From positions 1,054,001 to 1,118,000 of the forward strand of contig NZ_CP109007.1 in assembly GCF_036226665.1 (NCBI RefSeq): a DNA stretch of 64,000 nt. The letters are read 5' to 3'. Below are positions 40,974 through 48,810 of the stretch, piece by piece. The DNA comes from Streptomyces sp. NBC_00691 (lineage in GTDB: Bacteria > Actinomycetota > Actinomycetes > Streptomycetales > Streptomycetaceae). The notes beneath the pieces are model-generated. The model made no database searches, was not told where the DNA came from, and was given only the letters and a program-made list of their open reading frames with translations. The translations under genes and the position numbers were made by a program. Numbering within the stretch: the stretch's first letter is position 1; every line of letters begins with the position of its first letter.

Positions 40974-41396
40974 TCAGTACTGGCTGGTGCAGGAGAACTG
41001 GTCGGAGTTGTTCTTGTAGCCGCAGGCCCACGCCTTGAGGTCCTTGTCGTTGACCATCTTGGTCCAGGCGGAGACGCCGTTGCCCGCGTAGTGGGCGTAG
41101 AAGGCGACCCCCATGGTGTTCTGGATCTTGAGGTCGGTGGGCGCGGCACCGCTGCCGAGGCGGGCCCAGGCGGCGCGGCAGGAGGGGCTGTAGCGCAGCT
41201 CCACGTTGAGCCAGCCGTCCCACAGCACGGTCCTCGCGTCGTTCTGGCAGACGGTGGTGGCCGGGTCGAGGCCCTGGCAGCTCTGCGCGTAGCAGGAGGT
41301 GGCAGCGGAGGCCGGTCCCGCGGACAGGGCGAGACCGGAGGCGGTGAGGGCGAAGGCGGTGGTGGCGGTGGCGAGACGGCGGGCGAACGGCTTCAA
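40974..41396 (-). CDS. Secreted DUF2690 protein, paralogue 2
   Basis: 140 residues, TTG start 8 nt after GGAG. Signal peptide ATTAFALTASGLALSAGPAS; domain SCYAQSCQGLDPATTVCQND, VELRYSPSCRAAWARL, ending WACGYKNNSDQFSCTSQY. The middle region (APTDLKIQNTMG) differs from its neighbours, so the conserved scaffold presents a variable face. 29 bp upstream of paralogue 1 and probably in one transcript. Function unknown. Confidence 0.83.
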   Translation of the reverse strand: MKPFARRLATATTAFALTASGLALSAGPASAATSCYAQSCQGLDPATTVCQNDARTVLWDGWLNVELRYSPSCRAAWARLGSGAAPTDLKIQNTMGVAFYAHYAGNGVSAWTKMVNDKDLKAWACGYKNNSDQFSCTSQY

Positions 41397-41447
41397 GGGT
41401 TGGTCTCCAGGGGGTGCGGGGCGACGGTCGGAGGGGTGGCCACAGGC

Positions 41448-41879
41448 CTAGTAGGCGCCCGAGCAGCCCCAGCCGTCGGACTCGCGGCCACAGGCACGCG
41501 CCTGCAGACCGGCGTCGTTGACCATCCGGGTCCAGACACCGGCACCGTTGCCGCTGTAGTACGTGCGGTACCTCTCGGTGCCCGTCGAGCCGTTCCACCG
41601 TTCGACCGTGACGTTCATGGAGAAGGCCGCGCCACGGCTGTAACGCGCCCACGCGGCACGGCAGGTGGGGCTGTAGCGCAGCTCCACCCCGGGGTAGTCG
41701 GTGGTCGCCACGGTCTTCGCGTCGTTCTGGCAGACGGTGGTGGACGGGTCGAGGCCCTCACAGCTCGACGCGTAGCACGAGGTCGCCGCAGAGGCGGGCG
41801 TCGTCGACAGCACCAGGCCGGACACGGCCAGCGCGAATGTGGACCCGAGCGTCGCGGCCTTGCGGACGTACGCCTTCAT
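41448..41879 (-). CDS. Secreted DUF2690 protein, paralogue 3
   Basis: 143 residues, ATG; likely first gene of the secreted cluster, 51 bp before paralogue 2. Signal peptide STFALAVSGLVLSTTPASA; domain SCYASSCEGLDPSTTVCQND, VELRYSPTCRAAWARY, a variable MNVTVERWNGSTGTERYR segment, and RACGRESDGWGC. All three share the first Cys pattern with the extracytoplasmic part of the XRE protein at 38025. Confidence 0.83.
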   Translation of the reverse strand: MKAYVRKAATLGSTFALAVSGLVLSTTPASAATSCYASSCEGLDPSTTVCQNDAKTVATTDYPGVELRYSPTCRAAWARYSRGAAFSMNVTVERWNGSTGTERYRTYYSGNGAGVWTRMVNDAGLQARACGRESDGWGCSGAY

Positions 41880-41932
41880 GGTTCCCCCTGGGGTGTGGTG
41901 TACGGGAAGGCGGCACGAGAGGGATGCTCACG

Positions 41933-42164
41933 GGCTCTGGGCCCGGCTCGCTGCCGCCGCCGAGAACACTCGCAGACCACAGGGCACTTCCCGGCCGTCT
42001 CCCCGTCCCGGGACGGCCGTCGGGCGATGTCCCGGGAACTCGCACTCCGGCCCACCGCGTCTCCCACCCCCCCGTGCCCGTACGGACGCGGCCCGCTCGG
42101 GCCCGGGCGCGGGATCGCACACCGGCTCCGGGCCCGGCTCGCTGCCGCCGCCGAGAACACTCGC
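41933..42164. repeat. Dispersed repeats sharing sequence with the XRE-DUF2690 gene
   Basis: A 41-bp segment at 41933-41973 recurs at 42124-42164 with one mismatch. Directly before the second copy, 42076-42131 matches 38587-38642, inside the XRE-DUF2690 gene, over 56 bp with one or two mismatches. In the minus frame both read CDPAPGPERAASVRARG. These look like debris of a duplicated XRE-DUF2690 gene. The rest of the 539-bp gap (41880-42418) holds no recognisable gene. Confidence 0.65.
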
Positions 42165-42418
42165 GCCGTCCCGCGCGTCCCGGCAGGTCCGGGGGGCGGG
42201 GAGGGGTCGGTAGGAGGCGGGGCCGGAGGGGGCCAAAGGGCCGGCGGGTCCGGCAAACCGGCGGGAGGACCACGCCGGCCGGCCGGAACAGGACCGCGAA
42301 CGAAGGCGATGTCCGACGTCTTCCTGACGCCTGTGGCGCACCCACGTCCCTGACGTGCCAGTCTTGATCACCGCGCGTCAGGAATTCGTCGGAGACGCGT
42401 CAGCGAGGGGGCGGGACA

Positions 42419-43480
42419 GTGACGGAGCGAGTACCGGGCGAGGAGTACCTGGAGGGCTACGCCGAGATCCTGACGAGTGTGTGCGGGACCCGGCGCAGGC
42501 TGACGCGGGAGGAACGCGAGATGCTCCGCTCCCGCGGGGAGCGGGCCGCGGCGGCCGGCATCGGGCTGCGGTCGCTCGTGCGCGCCCAGCACTCCGCAGC
42601 GCAGCGGGTGCTCTCGGGGCTGCCGGGGTCGGTCGCCGGTCATCTCCTCGGCGCCGTGGAGCAGGCGGTCGACGCCTTCGCCGAGGGGCATGAGCGGGCG
42701 CAGCGCCTGGCGGTACGTCAAGAGGAGGCGGCACGGCGCGAGTTCATCGACGACCTGCTGTACGGCCGGAGCGATCTCGGTCGTCTCGCCGAGCGGGCCG
42801 AACGCTTCGGGCTGCTCCTCGCCCACGCCCACGCCGTGGCCGTCGCCCAGGGACGGGAGCCGTACGGCGACGGGTACGAGGTCTCCCGTGCCGTGGAGGC
42901 CTCGCTCGTGGCACGGTTCGGCGACCGCCGCATCCTGCTCACCACCAAGGACGGCCGGCTGATCTGTGTCGCGCCGGCCGACGAACCCGAGGTGCTCACC
43001 CACTTCGCCAAGCAGGCGTACGCGGCGACCGACGGAGGCCAGGTCGCCGTCGGCCGGCCGCACCCCGGTGCGGGGGGCGTGGTCCACTCGTACGAGGAGG
43101 CCCTCAACGCCCTCGACCTCGCAGCCCGCATGGACCTGAACGAACCGGTCCTGCACGCCGCCGATCTCCTCGTCTACCCCGTCCTGACCCGCGACCGACA
43201 GGCCATGGCCGACCTCGTGGACACCGTCCTCGGCCCGCTCCAGCAGGCCCGCGGCGGCGCGCAGCCGTTCCTGGACACCCTCACCGCGTATTTCGACACC
43301 GGCTGCGTGACCGCGCAGGCGGCCCGCCGCCTCAGTCTCAGCGTGCGGGCCATGACGTACCGCCTCGACCGCATCCACCGCCTCACCGGCGCGGACCCCG
43401 GCGATCCCGTCCAGCGCTACACCCTGCAGACCGCCGTCATCGGCGCCCGTCTCCTGGGCTGGCCCGAACAGCCGCTGTGA
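42419..43480 (+). CDS. PucR-type helix-turn-helix transcriptional regulator
   Basis: 353 residues, GTG after GAGGGGGCGGG. The C-terminal 60 residues carry the PucR/CdaR HTH (LDTLTAYFDTGCVTAQAARR, VRAMTYRLDRIHRLTG). The centre (about 115-260) is a GGDEF-like, non-catalytic regulatory domain typical of the group, and the N-terminus is helical (RLTREEREMLRSRGERAAAAGI). PucR-type regulators respond to metabolites and usually activate neighbouring genes; here no catabolic partner is adjacent. Candidate targets are the NfeD-flotillin genes downstream. Confidence 0.83.
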   Translation: MTERVPGEEYLEGYAEILTSVCGTRRRLTREEREMLRSRGERAAAAGIGLRSLVRAQHSAAQRVLSGLPGSVAGHLLGAVEQAVDAFAEGHERAQRLAVRQEEAARREFIDDLLYGRSDLGRLAERAERFGLLLAHAHAVAVAQGREPYGDGYEVSRAVEASLVARFGDRRILLTTKDGRLICVAPADEPEVLTHFAKQAYAATDGGQVAVGRPHPGAGGVVHSYEEALNALDLAARMDLNEPVLHAADLLVYPVLTRDRQAMADLVDTVLGPLQQARGGAQPFLDTLTAYFDTGCVTAQAARRLSLSVRAMTYRLDRIHRLTGADPGDPVQRYTLQTAVIGARLLGWPEQPL

Positions 43481-43692
43481 CGTCAGGCACCGCCCTCCGG
43501 CCCCTCGCGCCCGGCTCCGTTCCTGAGGGCGTGTCCGGCACGTACCGCACGGACCGCCGTCGGCGTGAGGCGCTCGCACGCGGCATCAAGAACGCGTAAA
43601 GACTGCCGGAACACGGCAATGAACACACGCACCGTTCCGTGGAACCATGCCGGAACAACGGCGGTGGCGGGGCACGGGGGCAGGTGGCGTAC

Positions 43693-44199
43693 ATGGGCTG
43701 GTTTCTTGGTCTCGGCATCGCGGGTCTCGTGCTGCTCGTCCTGTCCCTGGTGTTCGACGGGGTGCTGGAGGGGGTCCTCGACTCGATCGGCGGAGGGCTG
43801 GACGGGCTTCTGTCGCTCCCGGTGGTCGCCGGTTTCGTGTCCGCGCTCGGGTTCGCGGGCGCGATCACCCTGGGTGCCACCGGCGCGGGGGGCGTGGTCG
43901 CCACCGGTGCGGGTGTGGTGGTCGGGGGTGTCGTCGGGTGGGGGACGTGGCGGTTCGGCCGTGCGCTCCTGCGCGACGGCGGCGCGCCCGCGCCGCGTGG
44001 TGAGGATCTGACCGGTACGAGCGGTTCGGTGGTGACCGCGATCCCTGCGAGCGGCTACGGCGAGGTGCTGCTGCATCTCGCGGGTCAGCCGGTGAAGTAC
44101 GCGGCGAAGGCCGCGGCTCCCGTCACGCGGGGCACCGAGGTGTGGGTGGAGTCCGTGCTCTCACCGACGTCCGTCTCCGTCCGTCCGGTCGAACGCTGA
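43693..44199 (+). CDS. NfeD-like membrane protein
   Basis: 168 residues. ATG 43693 preferred (AGG 8 nt upstream); GTG 43684 is possible. Three hydrophobic segments (GWFLGLGIAGLVLLVLSLVF, VVAGFVSALGFAGAITLG, GAGGVVATGAGVVVGGVVGW) precede a C-terminal OB-like domain (DLTGTSGSVVTAIPASGYGEV, TRGTEVWVESVLSPTSVSV). NfeD proteins partner with flotillins in membrane microdomains, and the flotillin gene is 61 bp downstream. Confidence 0.85.
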   Translation: MGWFLGLGIAGLVLLVLSLVFDGVLEGVLDSIGGGLDGLLSLPVVAGFVSALGFAGAITLGATGAGGVVATGAGVVVGGVVGWGTWRFGRALLRDGGAPAPRGEDLTGTSGSVVTAIPASGYGEVLLHLAGQPVKYAAKAAAPVTRGTEVWVESVLSPTSVSVRPVER

Positions 44200-44260
44200 C
44201 CGGGCGTCACCTTCTCTCCTTCCTTCCTCTCATTCTGTTCCGATCGAAAGGGGTTTCTCC

Positions 44261-45676
44261 ATGAGCCCTGTTCTGACCGCTGTCGTGGGAATAGTCGTCC
44301 TCGTCGTCCTGCTCGGCCTCGTCGTCGTCACGCGCTACAAGGTGGCCGGCCCCAGCGAGGCCTTCATCATCACCGGCCGGCGCGGCAAGCAGGCCACCGA
44401 CCCGGCCACGGGGCGGGTGTTCACGGACAACAGCGGCCAGAAGGTCGTGGTCGGCGGCGGCGTGTTCGTCGTCCCCTTCGTCCAGCAGAAGTTCACCCTC
44501 GACCTGTCCAGCCGCCACATCCCCGTCGCGGTCCGCGGCGCGGTCACCCTGCGCGGAGTGAAGGCCCACCTCGAAGGCGTCGCCATCGTCAAGGTCGGCG
44601 GCACCGAGGACTCCATCCGCGCCGCGGCACAACGCTTCCTCATGCAGCAGAACGGCATCGTCGGCTTCACCCAGGAAGTACTCTCCGGCGCCCTGCGCTC
44701 CATCGTGGGCCGGATGTCGGTCGAGGACATCATCCGCGACCGGGCCGCGTTCGCCGGGCAGGTGGCCGAGGAAGCCGAAGCCAGCCTCTCCGGCCAGGGC
44801 CTGGTCCTGGACGCCTTCCAGATCCAGGACATCACCACCGAAGGCTCCTACCTCGAAGACCTCGGCCGCCCCGAAGCCGCCCGCGCCAAGCAGGAGGCCG
44901 ACATCGCCGAAGCCGTCGCCCGCCGCGCCGCCGAACAGGCACGCCTCAAAGCCGAGGAAGAGATCGCCATCGCCCAGCGCACCCTCTACCTCAAGCAGGC
45001 CGAGATCAAGGCCCAGACCGACGAGGCCGCCGCCCAGGCCAACGCCGCCGGCCCCCTCGCCGAAGCCGCCCGCCAACAGGACATCCTCACCGAACAGGAG
45101 AAGGTCGCCGCACGCCAGGCCGAACTCACCGACCGCCAGCTCGACACCCAGGTCCGCAAGCCCGCCGACGCCGCCCGCTACCAGGCCGAACAGGAAGCCG
45201 AAGCCCGTCGCATCGCCCTCGTGAAGGAAGCCGAGGCCGACGCCCAGCGCGCCAGGCTCACCGGCGAGGGCGAGAAGGCCCACCGCGCCGCCCTCGCCGA
45301 CGCCGTACGCATCGAGGGCGAAGCCCACGCCGCCGCCATCACCGCGAAGGGCACCGCCGAAGCCGACGCCATGCGCAAGAAGGCCGACGCCTACGCCCAG
45401 TACGGCGACGCCGCCGTCCTCCAGATGCTCGTCGAAGTCCTGCCCCAGATCGTGGCCAAGGCATCCGAACCGCTCTCCGCCGTCGACAAGATGACCGTCA
45501 TCTCCACCGACGGAGCAAGCCGGCTCACCCGCACCGTCACCGACAACGTCGCCCAAGGCATGGAACTCCTCACCTCCACCACCGGAATCGACCTCGCGCA
45601 GCTCCTCCAGGACATCACCCGGAAGACGGAGCCCGCACCGGCCGCGACGAGCGCACCGGTCGAGATCACCGGCTGA
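44261..45676 (+). CDS. Flotillin-like SPFH-domain protein
   Basis: 471 residues, ATG after AAAGGGG. One N-terminal membrane helix (AVVGIVVLVVLLGLVVVT), an SPFH/band-7 domain about 25-200 (GPSEAFIITGRRG, VVGGGVFVVPFVQQKFTLDLS, FLMQQNGIVGFTQEVLSGALRS), then a long Ala/Glu-rich coiled coil 200-390 with EA repeats, and a C-terminal segment (MLVEVLPQIVAKASEPLSAVDK) typical of flotillins. It scaffolds membrane microdomains, and NfeD upstream is the usual partner. Repetitive, strongly biased codon use in the coiled coil fits its composition and does not suggest transfer. Confidence 0.92.
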   Translation: MSPVLTAVVGIVVLVVLLGLVVVTRYKVAGPSEAFIITGRRGKQATDPATGRVFTDNSGQKVVVGGGVFVVPFVQQKFTLDLSSRHIPVAVRGAVTLRGVKAHLEGVAIVKVGGTEDSIRAAAQRFLMQQNGIVGFTQEVLSGALRSIVGRMSVEDIIRDRAAFAGQVAEEAEASLSGQGLVLDAFQIQDITTEGSYLEDLGRPEAARAKQEADIAEAVARRAAEQARLKAEEEIAIAQRTLYLKQAEIKAQTDEAAAQANAAGPLAEAARQQDILTEQEKVAARQAELTDRQLDTQVRKPADAARYQAEQEAEARRIALVKEAEADAQRARLTGEGEKAHRAALADAVRIEGEAHAAAITAKGTAEADAMRKKADAYAQYGDAAVLQMLVEVLPQIVAKASEPLSAVDKMTVISTDGASRLTRTVTDNVAQGMELLTSTTGIDLAQLLQDITRKTEPAPAATSAPVEITG

Positions 45677-45905
45677 GAGTCGGGAACGGATCCCGCACGG
45701 CGGGGCGCGGGAGTCCGGAACAGCCTGGATGCGAGGTCGGCATCGGGGTGGGGCCGCGGACTCCCGTCGCGCCGCCGGCGGGCCCGTTCCCGGTCCACGA
45801 CGGCCGGCGGTACGGCGCCCTCGCCGGGCGCCGGCGGTGCGGGAGCGGCCCAGCGCCTCACGGCGGTCGTCGGATCCGTGCGTACACCACGACAGAGGGG
45901 GAGTC

Positions 45906-47843
45906 ATGGCCGCACTGCCACAGCAACGGACGACGGCCCGCGCCGCCGGGCACATGGTCGTCTGCGGCGACGACGGCCTCGCCCGCCGGCTGGCCGGCGA
46001 GCTGCGCGACGTCTACCGCCAGCGGATCGTCCTGGTCACGGCGGACGACGGGTCCGGGGCACGGGCCTCAGCGCCGGGCACGGAGCCGACGGCCGAGGAC
46101 ACGACGAGCGCGGGCACGGTCCTGCCCGTACGGGTGATGACGGCACAGGCTCCGACGCGGGAGACACTCCTGCGAGCCGGGGTCGACCGGGCGACTGCCC
46201 TGGCACTGCTGTACGAGGACGACGAGACGAACCTGCGGGCCGCGCTCGCCGCCCGCAGGCTCAGTCCCGGACTGCGGCTGGTGGTCCGCATGTACAACCG
46301 CAAGCTCGGCCAGCACCTGGAGGAGATCCTCGACCAGGCCGCGCTGGTCCACTTCCCCGGCATGGACCGGGCCGCCCTCGACGCCTCCACGACCGTCCTT
46401 TCCGACGCGGACACCGCCGCCCCCGCCCTCGCCGCCACCGCCGTCGCCGGGACGAACAAGGTCGTCCAGGCCGACGGCGTCCTCCTGCGGGCCGCCGAAC
46501 GCACCCCGCCCGGACGCGGCGAGTCACCGGACCCAGGACTGTGCACCCTGGCGCTGCTCTCCTCCACCACCGCCGACCCGGCGGGCGCCGAGGGGTCGGA
46601 GGGCAGCAGCCCGCGGGGCCCCGTCCTCCTGCCGGACGACCGGACCGTGGCGGGCAGCACCGGGCGGGGCAGCGTCGTCCTGGAGACCGTCCGCCACGCC
46701 GGCCCCACCCTGCCCGCGCGACGGCTGGCCCGGCGCGGAGCACGGCTTCGCGATCTGTTCTCCCCCCGCCTGCGGTGGGCGCTGGCGGGGATCGTCACCG
46801 CCGTCCTCGCCCTGACCGTCACCACGACCGTCCTCACCGACGCCGATCCCGTCCACGCCGCCTACATCACGCTCCTCGACCTCTTCTCCATCAACGACCC
46901 CGCGGTCGACGCCCCGACGACGAACCAGGTCCTGCAGCTGCTGTCCGGTCTCGTCGGCCTCGCCCTGCTTCCGCTCCTCGTCGCCGGAGCCCTGGAGGCG
47001 CTGGGCACCTTCCGCGACTCCGGCGGCCCGCGCCGCCCGCCCCGGGGGCTGTCCGGCCATGTCGTCCTCCTGGGCCTCGGCAAGGTCGGCACACGGGTCC
47101 TCGCCCGGCTGCGGGAGCTCGACATCCCCGTCGTCTGCGTCGAGGAGGACCCCGACGCCCGCGGCGTCGCCCTCGCCCGGCGCCTCCATGTGCCGGTCGT
47201 CCTGGGGGACGTCACCGAGGACGGCGTCCTGGAGGCGGCACAGGTCCACCGGGCGCACGCGCTGCTCGCACTCACCAGCTCCGACACCACCAACCTGGAG
47301 GCCACGCTCTCCGCCCGTGGCGTCCGGGCCGATCTGCGGGTGGCCCTGCGCCTGTACGACGACGATTTCGCCGCCGCCGTCCACCGGACCCTGCGCACGG
47401 CCCACCCCCGAGCGCTCACCCGCAGCCGCAGCGTCTCCCACCTCTCCGCCCCGGCCTTCGCGGGCGCCATGATGGGCCGCCAGGTCCTCGGCGCCATCCC
47501 CGTCGAGCGGAAGGTCCTGTTGTTCGCCGCCCTCCTGGTCGCCGGTCACCCCCCGTTCGAGGGCCGTACCGTCGCCGAGGCGTTCCGTCCGGGCGCGTGG
47601 CGCGTCCTCGCCCTCGACACGGCCGCCCCCGCCGTACGCCGCCCCGACCTCGCCGCCGCACCTCACGACGGCGAACAGCCTCAGCTCCTCTGGGATCTCC
47701 ACCCCGGCTACGTCCTGAGGCCGGAGGACCGCGTCGTCATCGCCGCCACGCGCCGCGGCCTCGCCGAACTGCAGGGGCGGCTTCCCGGCGCCCGAGACCC
47801 TGACGCGGCACCCCTCCGGCAGCGGACGGTCACGGGAGGGTGA
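45906..47843 (+). CDS. RCK-2TM-RCK channel-like protein (TrkA-N domains)
   Basis: 645 residues, ATG after GGGGGAG. The N-terminal TrkA-N-like nucleotide-binding domain (MVVCGDDGLARRLAGEL, YEDDETNLRAALAAR) is followed by an acidic linker, two transmembrane helices (WALAGIVTAVLALTVTTTVL and LLSGLVGLALLPLLVAGALEA) with a short pore-like loop (AAYITLLDLFSINDP), then a second TrkA-N/RCK domain (HVVLLGLGKVGTRVLARL, DVTEDGVLEAAQVHRAHAL) and a TrkA-C-like end. The order resembles CASTOR/POLLUX-type channel-like proteins. The TxGYG potassium filter is absent, so ion selectivity is unknown. Regulation by NAD(H) or ATP is likely from the domains. Confidence 0.8.
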   Translation: MAALPQQRTTARAAGHMVVCGDDGLARRLAGELRDVYRQRIVLVTADDGSGARASAPGTEPTAEDTTSAGTVLPVRVMTAQAPTRETLLRAGVDRATALALLYEDDETNLRAALAARRLSPGLRLVVRMYNRKLGQHLEEILDQAALVHFPGMDRAALDASTTVLSDADTAAPALAATAVAGTNKVVQADGVLLRAAERTPPGRGESPDPGLCTLALLSSTTADPAGAEGSEGSSPRGPVLLPDDRTVAGSTGRGSVVLETVRHAGPTLPARRLARRGARLRDLFSPRLRWALAGIVTAVLALTVTTTVLTDADPVHAAYITLLDLFSINDPAVDAPTTNQVLQLLSGLVGLALLPLLVAGALEALGTFRDSGGPRRPPRGLSGHVVLLGLGKVGTRVLARLRELDIPVVCVEEDPDARGVALARRLHVPVVLGDVTEDGVLEAAQVHRAHALLALTSSDTTNLEATLSARGVRADLRVALRLYDDDFAAAVHRTLRTAHPRALTRSRSVSHLSAPAFAGAMMGRQVLGAIPVERKVLLFAALLVAGHPPFEGRTVAEAFRPGAWRVLALDTAAPAVRRPDLAAAPHDGEQPQLLWDLHPGYVLRPEDRVVIAATRRGLAELQGRLPGARDPDAAPLRQRTVTGG

Positions 47844-47903
47844 CCCGGCCGCGGGACCCTTCGCGCAGAACGCGGCGCGGCCGCGATCAGCGGGTTCCCG
47901 TCG

Positions 47904-48626
47904 TCAGTCCTGCCCCGGAGGAAGCAGTTCGCGTCGGAGGGCGGACAGCGCGAACGCGTGTGCCGAGGTGTGCTGCCACCGGGACCGTCCGAACATCACG
48001 TCCTCGGAGAGCCCGCTCAGCATGGCCACGGCCCGGATGACGAACTCGGGGAGGTCCACGTCTGCGAAGTGTCCCAGGTCCCGGCCCTCGCGGACGATGG
48101 CGTCCAGGCGCTCGTCCCAGCCGTCCAGCAGTTCCGTGAGGATCTGCCGGCCCGCTTCGTCGTGGCGCTGGGCCAGGACCTGCGTCCACAGCGCGTAGCG
48201 TTCGTCGCCCTGGTGGCGCGGCAGGTAGAAGCGGACGAACAGGTCCAGCCTCTCGGCAGGGGACGCGGCCCGGTCGGCGGCCTCCTGGAACCGGGCCCAG
48301 AGGTCCGCCTGGCTCCATGCGAGGACTTCGAGCAGGAGCCGGTCCTTCTTGCCGAAGTGGTAGAGGATGTGCCCGGTGCTCATGCCGGCCCGCGCGGCGA
48401 TGTCCGACATCCGCAGGGCGGTCGTGCCCTTCTCGGCGATGACGCTGATGGCGGCGCGCATGGCCCGCTCCCGGGCATCGTCCCCGCTGGGCTGACGCTT
48501 CCTGTCGCTCGGGGCCCCGGACGAGGGCCGCGAGGCGGCGCCGGTCCCGGCGCCCGCCGACCCGCTCGCGCCTTTCGGCGGGAGGAGGGGGTCGGGCAGC
48601 GCGCGCCCGGTCTCTGACGTGGACAT
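47904..48626 (-). CDS. TetR family transcriptional regulator
   Basis: 240 residues, ATG on minus. After a disordered 45-residue head, the DNA-binding domain is ERAMRAAISVIAEKGTTALR, MSDIAARAGMSTGHILYHFG, KKDRLLLEVL. The C-terminal helical domain (FVRFYLPRHQGDERYALWTQ) resembles BetI/TetR_C_6-type regulators. It is divergent from the amidase at 48811, and the 184-bp intergenic region holds four CTAG-centred sites, so it likely represses itself and the amidase. The effector is unknown. Confidence 0.9.
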   Translation of the reverse strand: MSTSETGRALPDPLLPPKGASGSAGAGTGAASRPSSGAPSDRKRQPSGDDARERAMRAAISVIAEKGTTALRMSDIAARAGMSTGHILYHFGKKDRLLLEVLAWSQADLWARFQEAADRAASPAERLDLFVRFYLPRHQGDERYALWTQVLAQRHDEAGRQILTELLDGWDERLDAIVREGRDLGHFADVDLPEFVIRAVAMLSGLSEDVMFGRSRWQHTSAHAFALSALRRELLPPGQD

Positions 48627-48661
48627 GAGCTCACTTTCGGTTCCGGAGATCCAGCTCTCGA

Positions 48662-48709
48662 AGTCTAGGTTCCGAAAATCTAGATTCTTAGTCTAGACTG
48701 AAAATCTAG
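48662..48709. promoter_or_regulatory. CTAG-centred operator array between TetR and amidase genes
   Basis: Two perfect 10-bp palindromes, AATCTAGATT (48677-48686) and AGTCTAGACT (48690-48699), are flanked by AGTCTAGGT (48662) and AAATCTAG (48702-48709): four CTAG centres in 48 bp, in a genome where CTAG is scarce, embedded in locally AT-rich DNA. This is a strong candidate for the TetR binding region and overlapping divergent promoters. Confidence 0.7.
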
Positions 48710-48810
48710 TTAAGGCGAGGGGGAGTGCGCCGACCGGCTGCGCACAGTCGCCCCGACCGCCGCCAGGCGGCCCGCCCGCCCTGCTCACCACCCAGTCAGG
48801 AGACACCCAC

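Noticed and set aside
44207..45955. Gly/Leu-rich minus-strand frame opposite the flotillin gene
   Set aside because: It is the antisense reading of the biased Ala/Glu coiled-coil codons.
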